Source: Antedon mediterranea
Lineage: Eukaryota; Echinodermata; Crinoidea; Comatulida; Antedonidae
DNA length: 64,000 bases
Direction of reading: 5' to 3'
Assembly (NCBI RefSeq): GCF_964355755.1
Contig: NC_092673.1
Coordinates: 24,433,001 to 24,497,000, forward strand
The notes under the pieces are model-generated. The model was given only the letters and a program-made list of their open reading frames with translations. It searched no databases and was not told the origin of the DNA. Of this stretch, positions 47,201 through 57,630 are shown one piece after another. Every line of letters starts with the position of its first letter. The first letter of the stretch is position 1. Made by a program: the position numbers and the translations under genes.

Positions 47201-50200
47201 TACTAGTTTTATCCGTCTGTGCCATGAATAAAAAATAGATGCCTGTATATCGCTGCCAATGCCATAACATGACCCTAAAATGTAATTGACCTATTGTACC
47301 TTGTATAACATTACTGTAGTAGATGTGTGCTATATAATTTATATATAGTTATTATCATTTTACCTTATTTAAATCAATATAGCAAGGTGATTAAAATTAT
47401 ATGTATTCAATTATTCAAGTCAATTCTATTATATCATGTTTTAAGGCTATTTTATGTCATACTGTAGCTATAAATATTGTTCGATAATTATATTATTTAT
47501 TGTGCAATTTGTTTTGATACACTCTTCAATTTTGTTTTTAACATTTTCTAATAGATTTAAGTGAATTAAAGTATAGCTTGTTGTCGATTATCCCATGCTA
47601 GGTGGTGAAAGCATGTCTTCTCGAATTCTTAAATGACGCACGTTGTGTTGCTATGGCAATCAGGTGGCTGTATTAACAATAGTTAAATGTCAGATTATTT
47701 TCATGTTCTCAGTGATTTTGAGTATAGTATGTCACAAATATGTACATTTACTAAATTTAATTTGTTTTGTCAAATTGTTTTAAAATTATTTTAAAGTCTC
47801 TATTAAGATAATCTTGTTTTGTCAAATATGAGATATATTTATTGTTTAAAATAAGTACATGATATTGTGTTTTTGTATTAGTGAAAAAATAGAATTACGC
47901 AGATACAACTTTTTTTAATTATTATTATTATTTGTGACTATCTCTAAAATGCTGTTTTAAGCCCTGTCTACACTTGACACCCTGACAAAAAAAGTGTGAT
48001 GTGCCCAAATATGGTAGTGGTATGCCCAAATATGGTAGTGATATGACATCATCATGTCCATATGGGCACATCACATCGTGTTGTCACATACAGTAAAGTT
48101 TGATAGTGTAAGACAGAGCTTTAGGATAGTGACTAACATTATAAATCTATGTTTGCTCTGTAGTGTCAAATTTTATTTTCTTTTATATGATTAATATAAT
48201 ATTATTTTATATGATTAATGTGGATTTATTGAAACTTGCAAATTGTGCTTGATTTTCTTAGAAATTATGGAAATGTTTGCAACTGATTCTTTATTATAGG
48301 AAGATCCACCTTCACACAGATCTCCGCCCATTTACACCAGGATGATAAAATTGACGATAAATAGATAAATATGCATTTTTCATACATAAAAACAAAAGAA
48401 TAACCATCTACACCTCTATTGATAAAAATTATATTTTCACACGTCCAATCAAATGAAGTTATGATTAGTAAGAGCAATAATGACAATACAATGACGATGA
48501 ACTATTGTTTTTATTGACCATGATGTCATTTGATTGGATTTTTGAAAATATTATTTTTATCAAAGACAGCATAAATGATTATCCTAGAGTTCTAGAAAGT
48601 TCTTTTATTTTATGTAAGAAAAATGCAAGCTTATTTCTTTATCGTTGATCGTTATTGTCCTACTAGTGTAAATGTGTCTTTACCCTCTACTCTCTATATT
48701 ATCTTGTAAAAAATGGCAGCCCTTCATTATACTGTTTTCCCTCCTGTCCCCCTTCCAGTCTTTATATACTATACAAAACACCAATACAATAACACCCATG
48801 GACCGAACTTATATTAAAACTCTCGGAGTAGAATATGTTGGTTTGCATCCATTGCTGTCCATAAAGGGCTTATCATATTAAACCATAAATAGATTTCGGA
48901 ACTAAATTTATTTAATTACCATTCAACAGAATAGGAAATTTAGAATTGTGATTGTACATACCTGAATTCAGCAGTAAGTATCTTGTTAACAGAATATTGG
49001 AAGATGATCAAGATATTAATTATTATTATCCCTTTTTTCAAATGTTGTTTTACATAATTGATTCATGCAGAGCGTGTTAATTTGTTCGTCAAGCATTTTT
49101 AATTGCGAGTGCATTCGATACAGTTGATGACATATACATTACCGTATCGTTGTAGGGCCTATGTATGTTCCTCGTAGTATGTATCGTAACCTTGGGATTC
49201 CATAGAAATCAACAAAATTCCATTCTATTTCTGCTCGCTATATAAAAACCTGCTGGATGTATTCAGACTATTAATTTATTTATTTTTAAAATAACCTTGA
49301 ATTATCATCCAACTTCGAGGATAGTTATATAATAAAAAATATAAAGGCCATTTTGGAAACATGTAAAAAGGAGGCAATTTTATCATTTATGATTAAAATT
49401 TCTTTTTTGCACTATAACAAATTAACTACTGGTACTGCATCTATAGTTTGTTCAGTATATACAGTGTCACATGTTTCATGTAATGTAAATAATAACTTGA
49501 ACCCTACCAGGAAACCTTATCAAAGTGTCCTCTTAATAGAGGTGTCCTCTGAATAAGGGTTAGCCATAGCGTTAAAACAAATATTTTCCCTTGTTGATTA
49601 AATCATAGGAAAATGTCCCCTGAATAGAGGTGTCCCCTGAATAGAGGTGTCCCCTAAATAGAGGTGTCCCCTGAATAGAGGCGTCCCAAGGGAGATGCTG
49701 TACTGTATTAGAACATCCCTGATGGCACTGGACCAATAATTAATTACTAATAATTTGTTACTAAACTTGTTTGTCAACAGCATTATTAGTAATCCTTGTG
49801 CGGTATTTTACGAATACTAATATTTGGAAGAATGTAAATTTGATTTTAAAATATATTATATTATATTAGATAATATAATGACTAATGTCGTCAATTTAGA
49901 ATCCAAATTTAATAATAAATCATCCATAATTCTAATTCTAATAAAATTTCTATTGTTAACAAAATTAAGTATTATGAAAATTCTTTTGTTCATTATTTAG
50001 AGAGTTTTTATTGCATAATTGATATGCTAATTATGTCATATTAATACTGTATGTAGTAGACAGACCTCGTGATTGTACAGTAAGGTACAGGTAAAGAATT
50101 ATTGGTATATGCATACCAGTATGCATATCAATAACATCAATAGCTCTCAGTAATGTTTTTTGCTCAAATTCTACATTAAATATGAATGAATGAATCCATT

Positions 50201-53200
50201 TAAATAATGTACCTAGGGCCAACCTTTTCTGATGTCAAATCATCCAGGAATATTTCAAAATCACTGTTCCCACAATGCGGCTAAGCCCTTACCTAATATA
50301 CAGTGGAAATTCTATAATATCATCTTTTTTAATTGATTTATAATTTTGTTAATGAAATAAATACTTAATAACATTTATGCTATAAGCTAAATAGTGTTTT
50401 TTTGTTGTAGAAATACAAAAACAATAACGTTTTCATTAATTTACACACGTACATATTCAACTAATCGTTGTTGAGTAAACACTGTTTGAGTATGTAGCGC
50501 AAATAGTCTCTGATTTAGTATTATTACAGCTCACTGATTAGTGATGATAAGCTAGCAGGAGTCATCACAGGCAGAAGATATTGCATTTCATGGCCTTTGG
50601 TTATAGTAGGATCTGGCTATTTGCCATTAGCATTTAGCAATTGTGAATTAATGTTACTTGTACGTATGAGTTGTAAAATTGATAATGTGCACTTGGGGAG
50701 TAATATTGGTTTTTTGGGTTAAGTTAAAACTGGTTAATTCTAAAAAATTGAAAAAAGGTCTTCATTATGGAAGGCAATCACCGCCAAAAATACAATTACA
50801 AACATAAAATATATTCGTGGAAATATACAACGTACTCGCAGAAACCTACACATTGTATGTTTCCACGAATTTGTAGAATTTTTGTAATTGTGTATTTGGT
50901 GGCGATTGCCTTCCATACTTCATCTTAGAACTGGGATATCCATTTTTGCTGCCTTTGATGAAAATCCATTCAAACAAATAGTATAAGAGCAATACTACAG
51001 TACTATTATAATAATACAACAATTCTATTGCTGTTTTTGATCATGACGTCATTTGAATGGATTTAGATTTTTTTATTATAATGACACGAATGAGTTAGTT
51101 AAATCTAATGTATGATCTTTATCTATTTATCGTTGTATTCTCGTTCGAAGTATAAACAAGCCTTAACATTGTGTATTTAGCAGTATCTATAAACAATATA
51201 TATTACCAGATATAATATATTTATTGTTTGAATCTCATTATGATTATCATTTTTCTATTAGTATCACTTTGTTTTATTACTAGGTCAAGCGTCAACCTTC
51301 TTGAAAGCATGTTTTCTTGATTGGATTGTTATGCTTGACATCCTTTTCATGATGTTTAAAAACACTACAATAAAACTAGTTTGAAATTATTATAACTAAC
51401 TAAAGATATTCACTCTAGCGTGGTTTTCAAAATTAATACCTTTCCGGTACAATTCCTGTCATTTTGAAACCCTACAGTATGTGTATGGATACATGCAAAA
51501 GAACGATCATTTCAACGTAAATATAAATAGAAGTGTGGGAGAATAACCTGTGAGTTGTAGCCTAACTGGAATTGTGTGGACGGCACATACAATAACTTTC
51601 TTCTCAGCTCCCCAAATGGTGCCTTCGTGGCAAGTGCTCCCACCAAACGGCGCCCGTCTGTCCACAATGATAGGGACTGATTGAATGGACCAGTGCACCG
51701 GGGTAACCCTCTACTCTTCCAAAAGATGAACTGGGTTCTTTACATTGCACACGAGCCAGATGTGTATGCTTTACCTCCACTTTTAAGTCCTTATCTAAGA
51801 ACAATGGTCAAGGAGTGACTTGAACCTGTGCTGGTTGTATAGCAATGGTTTGTCTTAAAGCTTGGCCACTCGACTCGATTAAGTCTGTGTTTATTATTGT
51901 AATACTGTATATGTGATTTGACGAATTGTTGATAATTGATATTTATTGTTTTTTTAGCCCAGGAATGGGGTTGCTGTACATACTTGTTGGTGTTTCTCTC
52001 TTACCTGCTTGTTGTCTGCACATTTCCATTTTCACTGGCGTACACACTCCGTGTAAGTATATATATATATATATTGAATTTTAATTTGCTAGGAGCATAG
52101 ACTTTGGTTGCAAAAGGAACAAATAGATTGAACCTATGAATTGCCAAAATGTGCCATGCTTCTTTTTTTGTAGTACACTCCTATTATGTATGCCCATATC
52201 ATCACAAAATTCTAAAAATGTGCCATGCCTTTTTATTTGGAGTACACTCATATTATGTATGCCCATATCGTCACAAATCATAAACCCGAAAATGTATCGC
52301 AATCAAACAATTATTTTCAGATCTGTATACATTATAGCACAGCAAACCTTCAAACAATATGTCAGACAAAATTCATAAAGCACTCTTTCAAACTATACCC
52401 ACTAGATCAATGCCTGAAAGAACTTTTGAATATTAATGTTTAACCATGTGTACCATTAACCCACACACTAATCTTCCATTAAGTCCCTCTATAAATAGAC
52501 TGTATGTTGTTTTCTCATATATCACATTACATTATATCTAAAGTACAGTATTCTCCATACAGTAAATGCCCTGTTAGATATTATATATTATACAACTAGA
52601 TTGTCAACTTGGTAGAACATTGAAGGTAACTCTCTAGCCAATGAAATAAACAGTTTATTTATACTTAGCACATTCTAGACGGCCCAGAATTTTGTAAGCG
52701 CACGGATGCTTATTCATGCAAGTACAGTAAACCTAATATTCTATAGTGCCTTAAAATGTTTCTTTATTTTATTATAATTTCAGATGGTAAAGGAATATGA
52801 GCGAGCTGTTATTTTTCGATTGGGGATGTTGTTGTCGGGAGGTGCTAAAGGTCCTGGTCTCTTCTTCATTTTGCCATGCATCGATAATTATGTGAAAGTT
52901 GACTTAAGAACTATTTCCTTCGATGTTGCCCCTCAAGAAGTAAGTACAATAATCCAACATTTTTTTATTTGTAAAAAGATACTTTTTAATGTTGTATAAT
53001 ATTGTTACCTAATGTAGATTGTAGGCCTATGTTTTAATAAAAGATTTGGTTTGTACATACGTGCCACACGTTCAATGAAAAAAAAATTTTGTATTTAAGT
53101 TTTGATAGCCAAAGGTTGAAGGTTTGCTTGCGAAATCAAATGTTGATATAAAGTTTGCGGTACACCACGTATATTAGTTCTGAAAAGAGCTGTTGAGTTT

Positions 53201-56200
53201 CGCGATGTTTCAGTCAATATGCTTTGATCGTCCTCAGAAGGGAAAATCTTGAGGTTCTTCTTTTCAGAACTACGTGGTGTACCGCAAACTTTATATCAAA
53301 TATGAATTATAGAGTTTAAGTATTCTCCTGGAACTACTGTAATTATTTTGCTCTATGGATTACTATGCCTGCATCTCTGGTGATCTAATATTTTGAAGAA
53401 ATATAAAACAAGACACATAATTGTAAAAAGCTCTGTCTACACTATCAAATGTGATGTGCCCATATATGGACATAACGATGTCATATCACTACCACCTTTA
53501 GGCATATCACTACCATATTTGAGCACATCACACTTAATTTGTCAAACTAGTTTGTATAAAGAGCTTAATACTAAATCCCACAAGGATCTGGGCCTACTAA
53601 TAATAGTAGCTAAATTAAGCATTTTACATTTTACTGTAAGGAGTTATCCAATAATAATAAAAGTGTGAGGTGTATTAAAGAATATTTACTGACACTTTAC
53701 ATTTATTTTTTTTTTTTTTTTAGATTTTAACAAAGGACAGTGTTACAGTTGCAGTTGATGCAGTCGTCTATTACCGAGTTTTCAATCCTACCGTAGCAAT
53801 AACTAATGTTGTGGATGTCCAAAAATCCACCAAGCTACTTGCAGCTACGACATTGAGAAATTGCCTTGGAACTAAAACTCTTGCCGAAGTGTTGTCAGAC
53901 AGGGAGAATGTGAGCACACACATGCAATCTGTACTAGATGATGCTACTGACCCGTGGGGCGTGAAGGTTGAAAGGGTTGAAATGTAAGTTTATTCATTTT
54001 GCCATGTAAATCTGAAATTACATTATGGAGAATCTGTCAAAGCACAGTTCCATACCGATCTAACCCGTCCCAGAAGTAAAGTAATTGTGGTTTATTTAAA
54101 ACACTGTCCAATCCAGGTTGTAGCGCTAAGGGTGCGTGCCTCTTTGACAGCTAAAATTAAATTATGAAATATGATTTGATCTGTTATGTGTTTAATCAGC
54201 TGCTCCCCACTATAAAAAGTAGAGGGAGGAAGATTTGTGATGCGTAATTTTAAAAATTATTGATGTGTGACTTAAGCCTGGAGACCATGTAGATGTCTTA
54301 CGCTAGATACAGTAGATGAATTCCAAAAAGAAGTGTTTGATTATAAAACTGAAGTACAAAAGATCATAAGAACATCCGCTATGCAAGAAGATTGGTTGGA
54401 GATCAAAACCATTGATGTATGACTTTCATATCATAATCAAAACTTAGACAAAGGGTCAGTGTCGTAAGAGGTACAGCTTCCACTAAATCTATTCCTGGTT
54501 CCGACCTATGGAGTTGTACGCAGCATATATGAAAGCATAAACAGACCCTGAGTGTATTTTGTAGTTTGTGATTGATTCTATCTTTATTTTCTGACCACTT
54601 AACAAACAACACTGATTAATATTATCATGTGCATTTGCTGTTTATCAGAATGCTTGATTCATTACTATTTTGCTTTTACCATAAACTGTGTATGATTTGT
54701 GAGGTACAATTGCAATATTAGATACAGAGTCAAGGGTCAACTCATAAACATACATCAATTACTTTAATTTCTCTAATGGAAATTTAGTCTATTGTTTTTA
54801 AGATGCATATTTTATGCTGTTTATGTCCAAGCTCAGTCAATTGAAAAAAAAAAAAAATACAGGAATAATGTAATTTTCTTTTCATTAAATACGACGTATA
54901 TTAAATTACGTCACACACGTACGTATTCATGCTTTAATGTAAAGAATTCAGATTTAATTTTATTGTAAGTATGAGTACATTTTCAACATTAAACTCTAAG
55001 ATGTATACAGTATTAATAAAATTATTACTATATAAAAAATATTTAAACATACTTGATATATTATATTAAAACAATCAATATTTAAAAACAGACATGAAAT
55101 ACCACAGGGATACAATATTTTAAAAGCAACATATATAAAAAAAATACTATAAACATTACTTTATACCGGTTCCAATAATTAGTTAAAATATGCCAAAAAC
55201 TGGCTAAAAAAATATAAATAAAAAAAATATAAATAAAAAAGTATAACAAAATTATAAATTTATATACAGATACAATGTTCCAAAGTACTAACAAATCATG
55301 CCTACATACAGAAATCTCGCTAAGCCTTTTTGCAGCAAGTTACGTTCTCGATCAATATTTTATGTGCATAAACAAAATAGTCACATCCACTCATGTGAAT
55401 GCAAGCAATGCACACTTTGAAGTTAAATAACATTGCGTAAAAATAATGATGTATTGTCCCCCAAAAACATGAAAATTGAAGATTAATTAAATCAGACTTT
55501 GAATATATTATTTTGTAGTTTTAATAAAGCTTATCACTTCCATAGAAAAAATAAAGGAAAAAAATCATGTTTTTACTTATGAATGAAAAAATAAATTTTA
55601 AAGTCAACCAAAAACCCATTGGTTGGCAGCCAATTTGACCATTTTTTGCTTTAAATTACAGTTTTTTCAGGTAAATACATTTTTTATACAACTATACTAT
55701 GTTACACTAAAATAGCATATTCAACAAAAATTTGTTTAAGAATTAGTTTTCCAGAGGGACAATACATCTTTAAACATAATATATTTATAAATTGATCCTT
55801 TCCTGTCCTTTTCTATTTATCAAATACAATGTCTGGAAAATACGATGTTTACAATTTAATTAATTATTTGAATCGTTTGTACTTTTAGGAAAGATGTGCG
55901 TCTGCCCGTTCAGTTACAGCGTGCCATGGCAGCTGAAGCAGAGGCAGCGAGGGAAGCACGAGCCAAGGTTTGTATGTTTGCTTTATTGTCAAAATTTTAC
56001 AATTTTAAGATATGTTTTGTACCATAGTAGATCATTAAATAATACAAATGATAAATATTTAAATAAATGAATACAAGTTACTATCTTTTAAAATTTTGAT
56101 TAAATAAATTGCATGCTATATACAGTGTTGAAAATCTGAAACAGTTTTATTTGTCAACATTGTTTCCTGTGTCAGTCCTTCCTGATCTGCTAATAATAAT

Positions 56201-56908
56201 ATCTGAGTTTAATGGGTGGGTTGAGTCTAGTATAATTTAGTTAATTTTCTTAAGTATAAACATTTTAAATATCATCTAGAGATTTCACTTCGACACCGAT
56301 AACTTTGCTGGCTTTATTTACAATTCTTTGAATTTTTGCTGTTAATATTGATGTGAGAAAACCAAATAATAATACAATACGAAAGGATTGATTGAACAAG
56401 GGCCGTTTGGAATTTATTTATTTATTCTTTCTTTTTACTGGATTGCATTTTTAGTAATGTAGTACTCCACCTCTGATACTTCTCAGGACGTTTTAATATA
56501 AAGTTTTATAATGTGTGAAGAAATTTGATGATATCGCTGCAGATATCACTTCTTAATTCAGGAACTTTTAATAGTATAATAGCCCTTTCAAATCGCAAAC
56601 ACCGTAACAAACACACCACACCGTTATCCCTCTCACACCAAATGCCCTGGTGTTTTATTAGGTTGCTTTTCTTTCAGACAGAATTACAATATTCAAATTT
56701 TTACTTTCAGGTTATTGCCGCAGAAGGAGAACAGAATGCTTCTCGTGCTCTTAAAGAGGCTGCAGATGTCATGCTTGAATCACCTATGGCTTTACAACTA
56801 CGCTATCTTCAAACGCTGAACACGATATCAGCGGAAAAGAACTCAACTATCATATTTCCTTTACCGCTGAATTTACTTGAAAACATATCGTACTTCAAAA
56901 AGGAATAG
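41155..56908 (+). CDS. STOM: Stomatin (band 7/SPFH integral membrane protein), six coding exons, complete
   Basis: Exons 41155-41242, 51958-52052, 52784-52939, 53724-53983, 55889-55967 and 56711-56908 join in phase to 876 bases, 291 residues, close to the 288 of human stomatin. Residues 1-30 are the cytosolic N-terminus, 36-58 the hydrophobic hairpin with the family's central proline (P53 in CTFPFS) and cysteines C35, C36 and C50 that could be palmitoylated. The SPFH domain begins [14 protein letters not shown] and includes [29 protein letters not shown] and [15 protein letters not shown]. The coiled-coil/oligomerisation part follows ([20 protein letters not shown]), then [18 protein letters not shown] and FPLPLNLL. 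Stomatins are monotopic scaffold proteins of cholesterol-rich membranes that regulate ion channels and transporters. No disabling change is seen. The nearest vertebrate relatives are STOM and STOML3; which is the true orthologue cannot be told here. Confidence 0.95.
41395..41828 (+). mobile_element. 5'-truncated non-LTR retrotransposon (LINE), reverse-transcriptase C-terminal remnant
   Basis: 96 codons read [40 protein letters not shown] and [20 protein letters not shown]. The Y-C..LW....L..LQV.YN.ALR.IL pattern with a later SAS.MF motif is typical of the region after the reverse-transcriptase domain in CR1/jockey-related LINEs. A stop at 41692 is followed by a short 3' UTR and a (TTGAA)n tail at 41805-41827. 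It lies in stomatin intron 1, 160 bases after the proximal first exon. Confidence 0.7.
42468..42780 (+). mobile_element. tRNA-derived SINE (family 1), plus-strand copy in stomatin intron 1
   Basis: The head GTGGCCGAGCGGTTAAGACA resembles the 5' half and A box of a tRNA-Ser/Leu, with B box GGGGTTCGAGGCT. The family body follows (TATAAACCGTAGGTCCAGTG, GTTACCCCGGTGTATTAGTA), then the tail CAGTATAAATATATATTTCA. The clover-leaf is not complete, so it is not a functional tRNA. Confidence 0.88.
43535..43671. mobile_element. Palindromic MITE family A copy
   Basis: Begins AGCTCTGTCTACACTATCAA and ends TTGACAGTGTAGACAGAGCT, a near-perfect inverted repeat. The core has TGTGCCCATATATGGACATG and TTTGGGCATATCACTACC. 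It lies in stomatin intron 1. Confidence 0.85.
44042..44220. mobile_element. Palindromic MITE family A copy with a triplicated motif
   Basis: Inverted ends as in the other copies; GATGTGCCCAAATATGGTAG occurs three times in tandem (21-bp period) inside. Stomatin intron 1. Confidence 0.82.
46299..46359. repeat. Near-perfect 61-bp hairpin in stomatin intron 1
   Basis: AAATTTACAGGAAAAATAAT and ACCATATTT pair with AAATATGGTATTATTTTCCT and GTAAATTT, differing by one A in a run. Confidence 0.85.
46885..46962 (+). mobile_element. Probable LINE 3' end with TTTAA/TTGAA tail
   Basis: A segment with AATAAAGTTTATTGAATT followed by repeated TTTAATTTAATTGAATTT resembles the tail of the LINE at 41395. No coding part is attached. 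Confidence 0.4.
47960..48121. mobile_element. Palindromic MITE family A copy
   Basis: Starts AGCCCTGTCTACACTTGACA and ends TTTGATAGTGTAAGACAGAG. The internal CCCAAATATGGTAGT motif is duplicated. Stomatin intron 1. Confidence 0.82.
49612..49690. repeat. 20-bp tandem repeat (TGTCCCCTGAATAGAGG)
   Basis: Four to five units of GTGTCCCCTGAATAGAG with single-base changes. Isolated relatives of the phrase occur at 49527-49560, 25470-25495 and 20228-20250. Confidence 0.85.
50766..50917. mobile_element. Inverted-repeat element (MITE-like), 152 bp
   Basis: TATGGAAGGCAATCACCGCC at the left is mirrored by GGTGGCGATTGCCTTCCATA at the right, and the pairing continues inward through AAATACAATTACAAA and TTCGTGGAAA. 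It would form a long hairpin with a small loop. Stomatin intron 1. Confidence 0.65.
51590..51880 (-). mobile_element. tRNA-derived SINE (family 1), diverged minus-strand copy
   Basis: Reverse-complement matches to GGGTTACCCCGGTGCA, ACACATCTGGCTCGTGTGCA, GATAAGGACTTA and the head GAGTGGCCAAGC. It is clearly older than the other copies. Located just before stomatin exon 2. Confidence 0.75.
51958..52052 (+). CDS. STOM: Stomatin exon 2 (membrane hairpin)
   Basis: A 95-base exon between TTTTTTTAG and GTAAGT, phase 1 to phase 0. It encodes [20 protein letters not shown] then [11 protein letters not shown], the intramembrane hairpin with the conserved proline. Confidence 0.9.
52143..52283. repeat. 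71-bp tandem duplication in stomatin intron 2
   Basis: AAATGTGCCATGCTTCTTTT and AGTACACTCCTATTATGTAT with GCCCATATCATCACAAA is repeated at a distance of about 71 bases with a few differences. Confidence 0.8.
52784..52939 (+). CDS. STOM: Stomatin exon 3 (start of SPFH domain)
   Basis: A 156-base exon after AATTTCAG and before GTAAGT, phase 0 at both ends. It encodes [17 protein letters not shown] through [13 protein letters not shown], the most conserved opening of stomatin-type SPFH domains. Confidence 0.96.
53143..53299. repeat. Inverted repeat, about 157 bp, in stomatin intron 3
   Basis: TTGATATAAAGTTTGCGGTA then CACCACGTA on the left is mirrored by TACGTGGTGTACCGCAAACT then TTATATCAA on the right; TTCTGAAAAGA also pairs. 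The centre holds CTCAGAAGGGAAAATC and GACGATCAAAGC-like sequence. Confidence 0.65.
53428..53566. mobile_element. Palindromic MITE family A copy
   Basis: Starts AAGCTCTGTCTACACTATCA and ends GTCAAACTAGTTTGTATAAA before GAGCTT. It lies in stomatin intron 3, about 150 bases before exon 4. Confidence 0.78.
53724..53983 (+). CDS. STOM: Stomatin exon 4 (SPFH core)
   Basis: A 260-base exon after a long T tract and TAG, ending in phase 2 before GTAAGT. It encodes [19 protein letters not shown] through [15 protein letters not shown] plus the first two bases of a methionine codon. Confidence 0.96.
53984..55888 (+). other. Stomatin intron 4 (1.9 kb)
   Basis: AT-rich; no repeat family or exon recognised. 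Confidence 0.7.
55889..55967 (+). CDS. STOM: Stomatin exon 5 (coiled-coil segment)
   Basis: A 79-base exon between ACTTTTAG and GTTTGT. It completes the methionine and encodes [17 protein letters not shown] then EAAREARAK, the helical oligomerisation region. Confidence 0.95.
56711..56908 (+). CDS. STOM: Stomatin exon 6 (C-terminus)
   Basis: A 198-base final coding exon after TTACTTTCAG. It encodes [19 protein letters not shown] through [18 protein letters not shown] and [17 protein letters not shown], then TAG. The frame stays open upstream of the acceptor, but that stretch is intronic and has no stomatin similarity. Confidence 0.96.
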   Translation, partial: VIAAEGEQNASRALKEAADVMLESPMALQLRYLQTLNTISAEKNSTIIFPLPLNLLENISYFKKE

Positions 56909-56960
56909 AAATTGTGTAAAGGTTGTAATTAAAGTATTTGTAAATATTTTATCGGACACT

Positions 56961-57125
56961 GCATTTGAATATGTAAATTGCATTTAAATATGTAAATTGC
57001 ATTTGAATATGTAAATTGCATTTAAATATGTAAGTATGCATTTGAATATGTAAATTGCATTTGAATATGTAAATTGCATTTGAATATGTAAATTGCATTT
57101 GAATACATACATTGTATTTGAATAC
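56961..57125. repeat. 19-bp minisatellite just 3' of stomatin
   Basis: About nine units of GCATTTGAATATGTAAATT with point changes (AAATATG, GAATACATACA). It begins some 50 bases after the stomatin stop codon and ends before the AATAAA at 57142. Confidence 0.88.
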
Positions 57126-57141
57126 ATACATACACCTGCAC

Positions 57142-57147
57142 AATAAA
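57142..57147 (+). promoter_or_regulatory. Possible stomatin polyadenylation signal
   Basis: AATAAA about 235 bases past the stop codon, just after a 19-bp minisatellite. If used, the minisatellite lies in the 3' UTR. A second AATAAA occurs near 57220. Confidence 0.35.
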
Positions 57148-57334
57148 CTCAAATTGAGCGTTTATTCGACTAAATATGGTACATACAATTTCTTTCTTAA
57201 ACAAATTTGTTTCACGAGAAATAAAAAATGTGTAATGCAATGTTAATTTTGGTATACTATGGCTTATAGTGTGGGGAAAATTTGTTTGGTGTCCACTTAA
57301 TAGGGGTTCTGCTGTAATGTATTGAGGTTATCTT

Positions 57335-57630
57335 GAGTGAGTGAGTGGCCGAGCGGTTAAGACAGTGGAACCGTAATTACGTAGCCATAACATTGGCAGG
57401 GGTTCGAGTCTCACTCACTCCATGGTTCTCGGATAAGGACTATAAACCGTAGGTCCAGTGTACACATCTAGCTCGTGTGCACTTTAAAGAACCTAGTACA
57501 TCTTTCGAGACGAGTAGGAGGTTACCCCGGTGTATTAGTACATCACAGCCACTTATCTTAACTGGGCCCTCTAGGAGACCAGTCTTTGACTGAAGAGGTC
57601 GCCCAGTATAAATATATATTTCAATCAATC
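57335..57630 (+). mobile_element. tRNA-derived SINE (family 1), plus-strand copy
   Basis: Almost identical to the 42468 copy from GAGTGAGTGGCCGAGCGGTT to the TATAAATATATATTTCAATC tail, with a short deletion after CTCCATGGTTCT. High identity suggests recent activity of the family. It lies downstream of stomatin. Confidence 0.88.

Larger units (their letters stand above)
41243..51957 (+). other. Stomatin intron 1 (10.7 kb)
   Basis: Contains the LINE remnant, two SINEs of family 1, three palindromic MITEs, two hairpins and a 20-bp tandem repeat. No other coding exon was recognised. Confidence 0.75.

Noticed and set aside
57440-57628. 61/62-codon frames repeated at 42591 and 57440 with nearly the same peptide
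   Set aside because: They are the antisense strand of the two SINE copies, not a gene family.
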